In this document: positions 9,299-15,927 of the stretch, piece after piece
How the letters are laid out: every line of letters starts with the position of its first letter
Numbering within the stretch: position 1 is the stretch's first letter
Notes under the pieces: generated by a model
The model's database searches: none
Told to the model about the DNA's origin: nothing
What the model saw: the letters and a program-made list of their open reading frames with translations, nothing else
Assembly: GCF_009821115.1 (NCBI RefSeq)
Contig: NZ_VYTY01000007.1
Location: 62,001-126,000, forward strand
Direction of reading: 5' to 3'
From: Nitrincola alkalisediminis
Lineage (GTDB): Bacteria; Pseudomonadota; Gammaproteobacteria; Pseudomonadales; Balneatricaceae
Length of the DNA: 64,000 nucleotides
Made by a program: the position numbers and the translations under genes

Positions 9299-9397
9299 AT
9301 GAATTGACAAGAATTATGTATAGCTGTCAGTATTCTGTTGCTGTGTGCTTGCTTGGTATTTTGGTCAGTAGCTTTGAAAATAAATGAGTGAAAATCT

Positions 9398-9775
9398 ATG
9401 GAACGAAAAACGCGTCAATATGAAGCCATCCTTGACGTGATTGCGACAGCCGGGCGTCCGTTGCTCGCCCAGGAAGTTCTGGACTTAGCAACGTGTCATG
9501 TGCCCAGTCTGTCACTTGCGACGGTATACCGAAATCTCAAAGCCCTTCAGAGCGAAGGCCGGATTAAGAGTGTGGTGCTGCCGGGCCAGAATCCACGCTA
9601 CGAGCTTGAAGTGCACACACATCATCATTATTTTCAGTGTAGACAATGTGAGCGTGTGTTTGATGTTGATGCATGTCCCGGTAATTTACAGATGATGGCA
9701 CCCTCAGGGTTTAGGGTGGAAGATCACGAAATTATTTTATATGGGTGTTGCAAAGAGTGTGGGGATGGTCGTTGA
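9398..9775 (+). CDS. zur: Fur-family metalloregulator, probably Zur
   Basis: A 125-residue Fur-superfamily repressor. The winged helix covers about residues 1-70 (SLATVYRNLKALQSEG is the recognition region). The metal-rich half begins with H73-T-HHH, then C81-x-x-C84, H110 and C117-C-x-x-C121, giving the two CxxC pairs of the structural zinc site plus a sensory site. It is shorter than classic Fur (about 140-150 residues) and lacks the Fur HHDH signature. The divergent neighbours folE2 and a dihydroorotase paralogue are known Zur-regulon members, so I favour zinc over iron or peroxide sensing. Family membership is secure; the metal is inferred. Confidence 0.8.
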   Translation: MERKTRQYEAILDVIATAGRPLLAQEVLDLATCHVPSLSLATVYRNLKALQSEGRIKSVVLPGQNPRYELEVHTHHHYFQCRQCERVFDVDACPGNLQMMAPSGFRVEDHEIILYGCCKECGDGR

Positions 9776-9785
9776 GCGTTGTGAT

Positions 9786-9816
9786 TTTAGCCCACCTAGA
9801 CTTCAAGTGGGCTAAA
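9786..9816. terminator. Convergent terminator hairpin
   Basis: A 10-bp stem (TTTAGCCCAC / GTGGGCTAAA) with an 11-base loop between the Fur-family gene (+) and fabI (-). Its A/T-rich base on both sides suits a bidirectional terminator. Confidence 0.75.
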
Positions 9817-9825
9817 TTGAATACC

Positions 9826-10614
9826 TTACGCGATAATATGCGCGCCTGCGTCCACATAAATCGTTTGACCTGTCATCCCTGATGACCCTTTGGCGCAGAG
9901 AAAAGCCGTTAGGGCTCCGACTTCATCAATCGTCACCGTCCGACCCAGAGGTGCTTTGTGCGCGTCTGCCTCAAGTAGATGACTAAAGTTGCTGATACCG
10001 GAAGCCGCTCGAGTCATTATCGGGCCCGGTGAAACTGCGAAAACACGAATTCCCTTAGGCCCTAGATCGTATGCCATATAACGCACTGAAGATTCGAGCG
10101 CCGCTTTCACAATCCCCATCACGCCATAATCATGTACCACTCGCTCTGCTCCTAAATAGGACATCGTAATCAAAGCGCCGCCGTGTGCCATCAGTGGCTC
10201 AAGGGCTTTGCCCATCCGCAGAAAACTGTGACACGAAATGTTCATGGCTAAGTTAAAGCCATCCTCGGAGGAATCAATCACCCGACCCTGTAAATCATCG
10301 GCTTTGCAAAAGGCCATGGAGTGGATAGCAAAATCAATCTCGCCAAAAGCGTCCCGACATTTAGCCACTACCGTCTCTAAACTTTCTGGCTCGGTTACAT
10401 CCAGTTTTAGAAAATCTGTGGCACCCAGTGCTGCCGCAAGGGGTCTAGTATACTGCGCTGTTTTTTCATTTTGATACGTGATAATAATTTCACCACCTAG
10501 TTCGACAATCGCCTTGGCGACGGCATAGGCGATTGACTTATCATTGGCAATGCCCGTAATCAGTCCTTTTTTGCCTGCTAGCGAAAGAAAGGGAGGCGTT
10601 ACATAGCTGTTCAT
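9826..10614 (-). CDS. fabI: Enoyl-ACP reductase FabI
   Basis: A 262-residue short-chain dehydrogenase-fold enzyme that reduces enoyl-ACP with NADH in the last step of each fatty-acid elongation cycle. The divergent nucleotide loop reads LITGIANDKSIAYAVAKA, as in FabI rather than FabG. Catalytic residues are Y153, Y163 and K170 within SYLGAERVVHDYGVMGIVK, matching E. coli Y146/Y156/K163 with a constant offset of 7. VSPGPIMTRAASGI replaces the common VSPGPIKTLAASGI. The ATG at 10614 has AGGA five bases upstream; the longer open frame to 10653 lacks one. The main fab operon lies far away near 58-63 kb. Confidence 0.9.
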   Translation of the reverse strand: MNSYVTPPFLSLAGKKGLITGIANDKSIAYAVAKAIVELGGEIIITYQNEKTAQYTRPLAAALGATDFLKLDVTEPESLETVVAKCRDAFGEIDFAIHSMAFCKADDLQGRVIDSSEDGFNLAMNISCHSFLRMGKALEPLMAHGGALITMSYLGAERVVHDYGVMGIVKAALESSVRYMAYDLGPKGIRVFAVSPGPIMTRAASGISNFSHLLEADAHKAPLGRTVTIDEVGALTAFLCAKGSSGMTGQTIYVDAGAHIIA

Positions 10615-10813
10615 ATTTATTCCTGAGAGTAGGGTCATATAAAAATTCGTCAATATGCATACATTAGCGGAGGAATATGACGTTCAGATGGCGTTGTGAT
10701 GGCATTCGCGGTTTCATTCAGTAGGGCCAGAGGCACTTCCTTCGGTCGCTTACTGAGGCTTACTTAGCGAGGTTATTAACCGCTGCCAAGTCGAGTAGCT
10801 CCTTGCGAGTTGA

Positions 10814-11047
10814 CTTGGGGCACTACCTCGACACTATGGATTTTTATCGAATGCAATTAAGCGACGATGTTTGTTACTGACTCTGATTCGGCGGCAGCTG
10901 GGACAGGGGCTAAAGGTTGAGTGTGATCAGGCAGTTCAAGTCGTTAGTTCATACCCTGCGCACTGTCAATTATGTGGTCATGAGCCAGTGACCTGTTTAG
11001 GTGAGTGTGTTGCTAAACAGCAGAAATGTGGCTATAAAGTTCATTAA
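10814..11047 (+). pseudogene. IS91-like transposase C-terminal relic
   Basis: An open stretch of 77 codons without a convincing start, ending in TAA at 11045-11047. It reads LPRHYGFLSNAIKRR...LIRRQLGQ, then CQLCG and CGYKVH. The pairing of an R-x-YGFLxN segment with a downstream CxxCG is typical of the C-terminus of IS91/IS801-type Y2 transposases. The rest of the gene is missing. The flanks 10615-10813 and 11048-11259 show no other gene I can support. The family call rests on pattern memory and is moderate. Confidence 0.45.
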
Positions 11048-11259
11048 AGCCACAAAGTAAATAAGCTTTAAGGGATTGAGATCGAGTAGCACGATAGTGC
11101 TGGTTCGAATGAAAGGCGCTAACGCCACGGAACCTCCACCGATCATAAAAAGCATTAAGTGCTGAGCGGCGTTCAACAGGTAGTTATAGATGTGGCTGAG
11201 TCGCTGTATAACCGTTTATTTGTTATGTGTTGCACTAGACTTCAGTTCGAGTTAACCAT

Positions 11260-11901
11260 ATGAGAGTATATTATTTTACAAGTAGTCGTTGGGGGCTTAG
11301 CAATTTAAAAAATAAACATATAAAAGTGTCGAGAATTAATAACTTAAATGACCCTTTTGATTGTTTTGTCCGTATATTGAACGGCTGGCGTGATGATTTT
11401 ACATATTTAAGAGAGCAATGGAACGAAGAACTGGGTATGATATGCTTCAGTAGAGATTATAGAAACCCAGTACAATGGTCACATTATGCAGACAGACATC
11501 AAGGTATAGCTCTCGGATTTGATGTGGATGATAAGATTCTAAATGATGTCGAGTATAGAGAAGAGCCTTATATTGTTTTTTTTTCAAGCCATGGAGGAAC
11601 CGATGATGAATGGCGAAAAGTAAAGTTTGCAAGGTGCTGCAAGTTCATAGATTGGAGTTATGAAAAGGAAAGTAGAGTGTTCTTTGATCTAAATAGCCTT
11701 GATGAGAATAATGATTTACACTTTAAAAATTTTGACAGCACTATCGAGTTAAAAGAAATTATCCTCGGTATAAGCTGTGGAGTTACAGACAAAGAAATTA
11801 TAGAAGCAGCGCGTGATTTTAACGGTGTTGAAATTAGAAGAGCAGCAATTTCTGAAGATTCTTATGAGGTTCATAAGGCAATATTTATTGATAACTTGTG
11901 A
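11260..11901 (+). CDS. DUF2971 protein
   Basis: A 213-residue protein with the hallmarks of DUF2971: N-terminal YYFTSSRWGLSNLKN, then INNLNDPFDCF, MICFSRDYRNPVQWSHYADRHQGIALGFD, and a C-terminal half rich in Glu, Asp and Ile. The function of the family is unknown. It is visibly richer in A+T than the neighbouring core genes and sits alone at the left side of the cassette-like region, so it was probably acquired by transfer. There is no clear Shine-Dalgarno sequence; the ATG at 11260 follows GAGTTAACCAT. Just after the stop comes an IS110-type transposase fragment. Confidence 0.75.
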   Translation: MRVYYFTSSRWGLSNLKNKHIKVSRINNLNDPFDCFVRILNGWRDDFTYLREQWNEELGMICFSRDYRNPVQWSHYADRHQGIALGFDVDDKILNDVEYREEPYIVFFSSHGGTDDEWRKVKFARCCKFIDWSYEKESRVFFDLNSLDENNDLHFKNFDSTIELKEIILGISCGVTDKEIIEAARDFNGVEIRRAAISEDSYEVHKAIFIDNL

Positions 11902-11945
11902 ATATTCACATAACAACACATCCTGAGGTGGACAACAGCGATGAT

Positions 11946-12223
11946 TTACGTTGAAGGCGCATAGTTTAAGAGCGGTGAATTGCGCTTTTTCAGGCTTTCA
12001 AGGTAGGTGCTCTCATTGTAAGCGTTTTTGTTTGCCAGCAGCGGAAAGCGATTCTGATACACTTAAATGCCAGTGCTCGAATCGCCATATTATGTGATTT
12101 AGCACGGCTAATTTGTTGGTAATAGTAGGCCCTCGCCCAAAATGAAAAGCGTACGCTTTGGCCAGCCCATTCAACAAAGGTCTGTTGTGTGAATTTTGGG
12201 CAGCTATAACGCCAGTAGTCCAT
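11946..12223 (-). pseudogene. IS110/IS1111-family transposase C-terminal fragment, frameshifted
   Basis: On the minus strand, from 12223, the frame reads PKFTQQTFVEWAGQS, SFWARAYYYQQ and AIRALAFKCIRIAFRCWQTKT. This is the C-terminal (transposase_20) part of IS110/IS1111 enzymes. A frameshift near 12010-12020 moves the sequence to another frame, which continues YNESTYLESLKKRNSPLL and stops at 11946-11948. Everything N-terminal is gone; upstream it abuts a different deleted insertion sequence at 12275. Some IS1111 members insert specifically into integron attC sites, which fits the setting. Confidence 0.75.
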
Positions 12224-12274
12224 GATTTCTTACTGCCCTGTGCTCGCAATTTGCCGCAGCTGCAGACGTTCAGG

Positions 12275-12580
12275 CTGTAGAAAAACCTCTCCATCTATGC
12301 CTTGATAAGACTTTCAGGAAACGGAGGTTCTGGGATGGCAAAGTTCAAGCATTCTGACTACAACCAGATGTTGATAGTGGATTGAGCGGATAAGGCGGTG
12401 GAAATCAGAATGCCCTTGCTATTAAATGAGGCTCTGCAAGCCAATTGCCGAAGGTCTGCATAAGTTAAAGCCATCAAGGCAGGATAAAGAACTGATTGTT
12501 GATTAAAGTCAGCAATTGAAAATGAACAATATACAGCGATCTCTGGTAGAAAAACGTGTCGAGATTAGGTTTTTCTACAG
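12275..12580 (+). mobile_element. Internally deleted IS1182-like element (MITE-like copy 1)
   Basis: The element is 306 bp with perfect 14-bp terminal inverted repeats (CTGTAGAAAAACCT at 12275 and its complement at 12567-12580). Inside, a short frame starting near 12334 reads MAKFKHSDYNQMLIVD then stop, recalling the N-terminus of IS1182-type transposases (MARYK.YDYNQ). The rest of the transposase is deleted. The right end has an extra hairpin, since GTAGAAAAAC recurs at 12547. The left flank is GTTCAGG and the right flank GCTCGTTAGC, the latter shared with copy 2. Confidence 0.65.
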
Positions 12581-12590
12581 GCTCGTTAGC
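12581..12590 (+). other. Cassette-junction sequence GCTCGTTAGC
   Basis: This 10-mer ends the first deleted IS and begins the receiver-gene cassette. It is repeated exactly at 14866-14875 and as GCTCCTTAGC at 15928-15937, each time right after an IS1182-like inverted repeat and just before a new gene unit. G^TTAGC fits the integron core site GTTRRRY loosely, so I read it as the recombination point of a cassette. Confidence 0.5.
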
Positions 12591-12608
12591 TGTAAAAAGG
12601 ACTATCTA

Positions 12609-13256
12609 ATGGAATCTCTGTCAAAACTGATTACAGCGTTGTCTTCTTTAGCGTGGCCAGCGATATTCGGCTTTTTTCTGTACAAGTTTCATAAGCCAAT
12701 CAAAACGCTTATCGAATCTGCCCGAGGGCGGAAATTCACGATCAAAGTTGCCGGTAACGAGTTAACGATGGAGGAAGCGTCTGAGCAACAGAGGAAAATC
12801 GTCAATGATGTGCAATCGCGATTGGCGGCAATCGAAAAACACTTGGAGAGAAAGGAGGAAATATCACTAAACACTGAGGCACAGCCTGTTGCCAGAAGTA
12901 AGCGCATTTTGTGGGTTGATGATACGCCTAAGAACAATAGCTACCTTGTAGCATCGTTGCAAGAAATGGGGCATATCGTAGATATCGCGCTCGATACCGA
13001 AGAGGGCATTAGAAAATTCGAAGAAAGTCCATACGATATTGTCATCTCAGATATGGATAGGCCTGAAGATAAGAAAGCTGGTATCACGTTGGCTAGGACT
13101 ATTCAAACAATACGAAGTGACGTCCCATATTTCATTTTCTGCGGTGGATGGGCGGCAAAAAATTTGCGTGAGGAATCCTTGTCGGCGGGTGTTACCGAGA
13201 TCACGTCATCTGGGACAACCTTGCTTAGCCGCCTTCCTCTGGAAAATGGTAGCTAA
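12609..13256 (+). CDS. Membrane-anchored stand-alone receiver-domain protein (cassette gene)
   Basis: A 215-residue protein with one N-terminal membrane helix (about residues 5-25, ITALSSLAWPAIFGFFLYKF), a linker that looks like a coiled coil (about 50-90), then a response-regulator receiver domain (about 98-210). The receiver has the acidic pair in RILWVDDTPK and a phospho-acceptor candidate in IVISDMDRPED. There is no output domain, so the signal must pass through the linker or a partner. I chose the ATG at 12609 (AAGGA seven bases upstream) over one at 12516, which lies inside the insertion-sequence remnant. The gene is bounded by a core-site-like sequence on the left and a good attC overlapping its stop codon. 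The family and partner are unknown. Confidence 0.75.
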   Translation: MESLSKLITALSSLAWPAIFGFFLYKFHKPIKTLIESARGRKFTIKVAGNELTMEEASEQQRKIVNDVQSRLAAIEKHLERKEEISLNTEAQPVARSKRILWVDDTPKNNSYLVASLQEMGHIVDIALDTEEGIRKFEESPYDIVISDMDRPEDKKAGITLARTIQTIRSDVPYFIFCGGWAAKNLREESLSAGVTEITSSGTTLLSRLPLENGS

Positions 13257-13320
13257 CAAGTCAATTAACTTCGCGCCTTCGGTGCCGGACGCTGAAAAGT
13301 TGCGCCGGTTATTGAGGCGT
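13252..13320 (+). other. Integron attC site 1 (3' box interrupted)
   Basis: The R'' box GCTAACAA overlaps the stop codon of the receiver gene. The left arm TCAATTAAC (13261-13269) pairs with GTTATTGA (13308-13315), leaving one unpaired T, the extrahelical base typical of attC sites. The right end is GAGGCGT, the start of an R' box (GGCGTTR), but the next base begins the group II intron-like sequence. Joining 13320 to about 13702 would restore GCGTTGCAT. Confidence 0.7.
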
Positions 13321-13702
13321 GTGTGTCGGGCATGACACGTAACTAGAGAGGTGAAAGTCCTCTTGCCTGATGTTCGCAGAGCCGAAGGCTAGGAAAAGGG
13401 CAAGGGTGTTGCCGCGAGGCAGGTGCTGACGGATGCCCAATCCAAAATGACGGGATGATGTACACGAACCAGATCTGAGGTGTGATACAGCTGGGGCGAG
13501 CGGGCACGTGACCGCAAAGCCTTCCATCTGCGATTAGGCTGTATTTCATAAATCTGGCATCTACGTCAGGAAAGCTACGTGTCTTACCCTGAGAGATCTG
13601 CATGATGTTGAAGGAACAGCTGACAAAGGGGCAACTGTGCGTGATCCGTATGCGCAGTGGTGTGGGAGGAGAGGCGCCGTGAGGCGTCTCCCTATCCAGA
13701 TT
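13321..13702 (+). ncRNA. ORF-less group II intron remnant
   Basis: The segment begins GTGTG and has the domain I style block GTAACTAGAGAGGTGAAAGT (13339-13358), followed by GAGCCGAAGGCTAGGAAAAG. Further on is GTGTCTTACCCTGAGAG (about 13579). Near the 3' end, ACTGTGCGT and ATGCGCAGT form a domain V-like stem with wobble pairs (about 13636-13661), followed by GTGGTGTGGGAGG and a domain VI-like stem-loop ending near CTATCCAGAT. No reverse transcriptase remains, and at about 380 bases it is shorter than a full ribozyme, so parts of domains III/IV are probably lost. Exact ends are uncertain by a few bases. Confidence 0.6.
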
Positions 13703-13717
13703 GCATCAAAAAATCAG

Positions 13718-13747
13718 TTGACCGGGTGTGATCCATTGGATTATAGT
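13718..13747 (+). promoter_or_regulatory. Promoter of higBA
   Basis: TTGACC (13718-13723) and TATAGT (13742-13747) are 18 bases apart. The expected transcript start is at about 13754, directly at the higB ATG (13755). No ribosome site precedes that ATG, so the toxin message may be leaderless. Confidence 0.6.
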
Positions 13748-13754
13748 TTGTGTT

Positions 13755-14096
13755 ATGCAAACTATCGTAGAGCTACCAGAATTTCAAAAGCGAGTTTCGA
13801 GCTTGCTCAAAGAAGATGAAAGGGCGAGTATCATAAATTACTTAGCTACGCACCCGCAATCAGGCGATCTTATGCAAGGCACTGGTGGTATTAGGAAGTT
13901 ACGGTGGTCTGCACAAGGAAGAGGTAAAAGCGGTGGTGTTCGGGTGATTTATTATTATCACAATGGTGCCATACCTCTTTTTCTTCTTACCGTTTTTGGT
14001 AAAGGTGAAAAGGCAAACCTCAGTAAAGCTGAGCGCAATGACCTCGCTAAATTCACAAGTTTACTTCTGCAAAATTATGGTGGTTCAAATGACTAG
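13755..14096 (+). CDS. higB: HigB/RelE-family toxin
   Basis: A 113-residue RelE-superfamily toxin of the HigB type, expected to cleave mRNA on the ribosome. Typical features are ELPEFQKRV at the start, IRKLRWSAQGRGKSGGVRVIYYY in the middle, and the basic C-terminal strand LFLLTVFGKGEKANLSKAE followed by the AERNDLAKF helix. The ATG at 13755 gives the family N-terminus (MQTIVELPEF); a longer frame begins at 13728 inside the promoter. The toxin comes first and the antitoxin second, with an 8-base overlap (ATGACTAG), the usual higBA arrangement. Such pairs are common in integron cassettes. Confidence 0.88.
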   Translation: MQTIVELPEFQKRVSSLLKEDERASIINYLATHPQSGDLMQGTGGIRKLRWSAQGRGKSGGVRVIYYYHNGAIPLFLLTVFGKGEKANLSKAERNDLAKFTSLLLQNYGGSND

Positions 14097-14376
14097 CGCA
14101 TTCTCAAGTATTAAGCAGGGCCTCCAAGAGGCCATTGATTATTCTGGTGGTAAAGTAAAAAGTGCGATTGTACATGAGTTCAGTCCACTAGATGTAAAGC
14201 AAGTTCGAGCTCAAGTAGGTATGTCGCAAAGCGAGTTTGCTTCAGCTTTCGGTATAAGTGTCAGTACTCTTCGTCACTGGGAAAGAGGGGATCGTAAACC
14301 TCAAGGACCAGCTTTAGTTCTTCTAAATGTAGTTTCTAAAGAACCGGAAACTGTGCTCAGAGCCTTGGCATCATAA
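14089..14376 (+). CDS. higA: HigA-type antitoxin (XRE helix-turn-helix)
   Basis: A 95-residue antitoxin. The C-terminal helix-turn-helix reads VKQVRAQVGMSQSEFASAFGISVSTLRHWERGDRKPQGPA as continuous family motifs (about residues 40-80). The N-terminal part would neutralise the toxin and the whole protein would repress the operon. The start overlaps the toxin stop, so it is translationally coupled. A second attC begins five bases after the stop codon, which marks the pair as one gene cassette. Confidence 0.88.
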   Translation: MTSAFSSIKQGLQEAIDYSGGKVKSAIVHEFSPLDVKQVRAQVGMSQSEFASAFGISVSTLRHWERGDRKPQGPALVLLNVVSKEPETVLRALAS

Positions 14377-14380
14377 AAAT

Positions 14381-14484
14381 GCTAACCAACAGCTCCACCG
14401 GACAAACTTTAGCCGTCATCTTTTATGTACAAAGATGAATAAAAGCCGCCACCCAAAGTTTGCGCGGTGAGCTGAGCGTTGAGA
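14381..14484 (+). other. Integron attC site 2
   Basis: R'' GCTAACC (14381) and R' GCGTTGA (14476-14482) bracket two nested arm pairs. CAGCTCCACCG (14390-14400) pairs with CGGTGAGCTG (14465-14474), leaving one extra C, and CAAACTTT (14403-14410) pairs exactly with AAAGTTTG (14455-14462). A central CATCTTT/AAAGATG hairpin forms the terminal structure. Box order, arm symmetry and a single extrahelical base are the defining features of attC. Confidence 0.85.
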
Positions 14485-14865
14485 CTGTCGGATTAGCCCC
14501 ATAGCCCTTGGCTTATGTGACAGATGAAGGCTAATCCGTTAACTAAACCTTACCTCAGAGGTGGCAAGGGATGGCGCGGTATAAACACTACGATTACAAC
14601 CAAACCAAGATGATACCTCTGCGGTTTTCGGATTAGATCGAACCTAGTACGTTTGAATACTATTTGAATCATGTCGTGGATAATGATTTAGATTTCAGCG
14701 TGTTTGAATCTCGCTATCGAAATGACGGCAACGGCGCACCAGCCTATGATCCGGCCATTCTGCTGAAGGTTGTGTTATTTTCTTGTTTCAGGGTAAATAA
14801 ATATTAGAATAAATGACGGGCTGTTGATGCTGGGGATTTTGATTTCAAAATGTCTAATCCGACAG
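14485..14865 (+). mobile_element. Internally deleted IS1182-like element (copy 2)
   Basis: This 381-bp element has perfect 12-bp ends (CTGTCGGATTAG at 14485 and its complement at 14854). The transposase start at about 14571 reads MARYKHYDYNQTKMIPLRFSD, then an in-frame stop, then IEPSTFEYYLNHVVDNDLD and GAPAYDPAILLKVVLF, an IS1182-type N-terminal third. It is joined by a large deletion to the right end (GGGTAAATAAATATTAG...). It begins immediately after attC site 2 and is followed by GCTCGTTAGC. Confidence 0.75.
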
Positions 14866-14896
14866 GCTCGTTAGCTTCCTAAAGGCGAGCAATAAA

Positions 14897-15394
14897 CTAG
14901 CTTAAACTTGCCCTAATATCTGAAATGGTGATAAATAGCTTATTTTCTGCATCTTGAAACGCTTTAAAACCATAGCGCTCATAGAAGTGTTTAGCACCAT
15001 CTTTTGCGTCAACAATAACGACTGGAAATGCCACACTATCACTAGCTGCCAGTAGTTTTCGTAGAGCATCGATAAGTAACCATTCGCCAAATCCTTTACC
15101 TTTATAGCGTTCATCGATAGCTAAGCGAGCAATGAGTCCGCCAGAAGTTGATGACTGATACTTTTTCTGTAACTTATCGGGCAATGCTTTTAGGTCAATG
15201 GGTGTCATTGTTAAAGTATAAAAGCCGATGATAAGTGATGTGTTTTTTTCATCCTCTAAAACAAATGTTCGAGTATTGTCTTTTTTAGCTTGCTGACTAG
15301 CCATGACTTTCAAATAGTTATTAAGCGCATCAATTCCGCAGTTGAATCGGCTTCTATCGTGTTTATCTTTATCGAGCAATACCGTTTTCATCAT
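14897..15394 (-). CDS. GNAT-family toxin (TacT/AtaT-like) of a toxin-antitoxin pair
   Basis: A 165-residue GNAT acetyltransferase. Members paired with DUF1778 antitoxins acetylate aminoacyl-tRNA and stop translation. Seen here: the N-terminal LDKDKHDRSRFNCG and NYLKVMASQQAKKDNTRTFVL, the acetyl-CoA loop RLAIDERYKGKGFGEWLL, and the catalytic-type FYERYGF. Its start overlaps the antitoxin stop by four bases (ATGA). The pair runs opposite to the other cassette genes, which is tolerated for cassettes carrying their own promoter. Confidence 0.88.
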   Translation of the reverse strand: MMKTVLLDKDKHDRSRFNCGIDALNNYLKVMASQQAKKDNTRTFVLEDEKNTSLIIGFYTLTMTPIDLKALPDKLQKKYQSSTSGGLIARLAIDERYKGKGFGEWLLIDALRKLLAASDSVAFPVVIVDAKDGAKHFYERYGFKAFQDAENKLFITISDIRASLS

Positions 15395-15663
15395 TGGGTT
15401 TTGGTCTCATAGCGTTTGGCGGCAGTTTTAAGCTTTTCATTTAATGTTGTTGGTTTATCGAGAGCTTCCATAAGTAATATGGCATCTGCTTGGCTTAATT
15501 TTAGTGTTTGCTCATGTTCAATCACTTGTTTTGCTTTTTCGATTGCGGCATTCAATACAAATGAGTTAATACTAGACATGCCGGTGAGAGCAGCAGCTTT
15601 GGTTAATAAGTTTTGTGTATCGACATCAACTCTCGCAGTGATACGAGGTAAAGTGGTAGCCAT
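15391..15663 (-). CDS. DUF1778 ribbon-helix-helix antitoxin (TacA-like)
   Basis: A 90-residue antitoxin. The N-terminal ribbon-helix-helix (PRITARVDVDTQNLLTKAAALTGMSSINSFVLNAA) is the DUF1778 DNA-binding part. The C-terminal tail (about 55-90) would wrap the GNAT toxin. The ribosome site AGGAG lies eight bases before the ATG. Upstream on the minus strand are a TATATT -10 candidate (15713-15718) and two related TGTGTCA-containing operator-like repeats, suggesting autoregulation. Confidence 0.88.
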   Translation of the reverse strand: MATTLPRITARVDVDTQNLLTKAAALTGMSSINSFVLNAAIEKAKQVIEHEQTLKLSQADAILLMEALDKPTTLNEKLKTAAKRYETKTQ

Positions 15664-15677
15664 AATGTAATCTCCTT

Positions 15678-15749
15678 TGTGTCAAACTGTCACATCTTCA
15701 TTGTGGTGCTTAAATATACAAAAAGCAATCATTGTGTCACTTTGGCACG
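15678..15749. promoter_or_regulatory. Operator-like repeats and promoter of the DUF1778-GNAT pair
   Basis: An imperfect 17-bp dyad TGTGTCAAACTGTCACA (15678-15694) recurs as TGTGTCACTTTGGCACG (15733-15749). They flank a TATATT -10 candidate on the minus strand; the outer copy overlaps the likely -35. Paired operators are expected for a cooperative ribbon-helix-helix antitoxin. Confidence 0.5.
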
Positions 15750-15781
15750 CATGCGAGCAAACAATTCAAGCAGAGCCTCAA

Positions 15782-15927
15782 CGAAATGACGACAACGGCG
15801 CACCAGCCTATGATCCGGCAATTCTGCTGAAGGTCGTGTTATTCGCTTGTTTCAGGGTGAATAAAGATTATAGTAAAGGGCGTGCTGTTTGCTGGAGTTT
15901 TTAATTTCAAAATGTCTAATCCCACAG
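15782..15927 (+). mobile_element. Truncated IS1182-like element (copy 3)
   Basis: This 146-bp piece aligns closely with the right part of copy 2: CGAAATGACG.CAACGGCGCACC, GCCTATGATCCGGC.ATTCTGC, GTTATT, CTTGTTTCAGGGT.AATAAA, and the right inverted repeat CTAATCCCACAG (15916-15927). It shares the same internal deletion point (CAGGGT/AATAAA) but lacks the left end. GCTCCTTAGC follows directly. An open frame running through it (from 15677) is a chimera of promoter DNA and transposase codons, not a gene. Confidence 0.75.

Noticed and set aside
11085-11115. tRNA T-arm-like GGTTCGAAT
   Set aside because: No acceptor, D or anticodon stem can be built around it.
11118-11175. Possible third attC (GCTAACGCC ... 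GGCGTTCA)
   Set aside because: End boxes fit and six bases pair, but the inner arms do not pair and there is no convincing extrahelical base. Kept only as a suspicion.
12013-12294. Minus-strand frame of 93 codons
   Set aside because: It is a shadow frame of the IS110-type fragment joined to the inverted repeat of the next element; only the other frame shows family motifs.
13637-13819. Plus-strand frame of 60 codons before higB
   Set aside because: It covers the intron 3' end and the higB promoter and has no protein-like features or ribosome site.
15677-15904. Open frame of 75 codons on the plus strand
   Set aside because: Its first half is the DUF1778 promoter region and its second half is a transposase remnant; it is a chance fusion.
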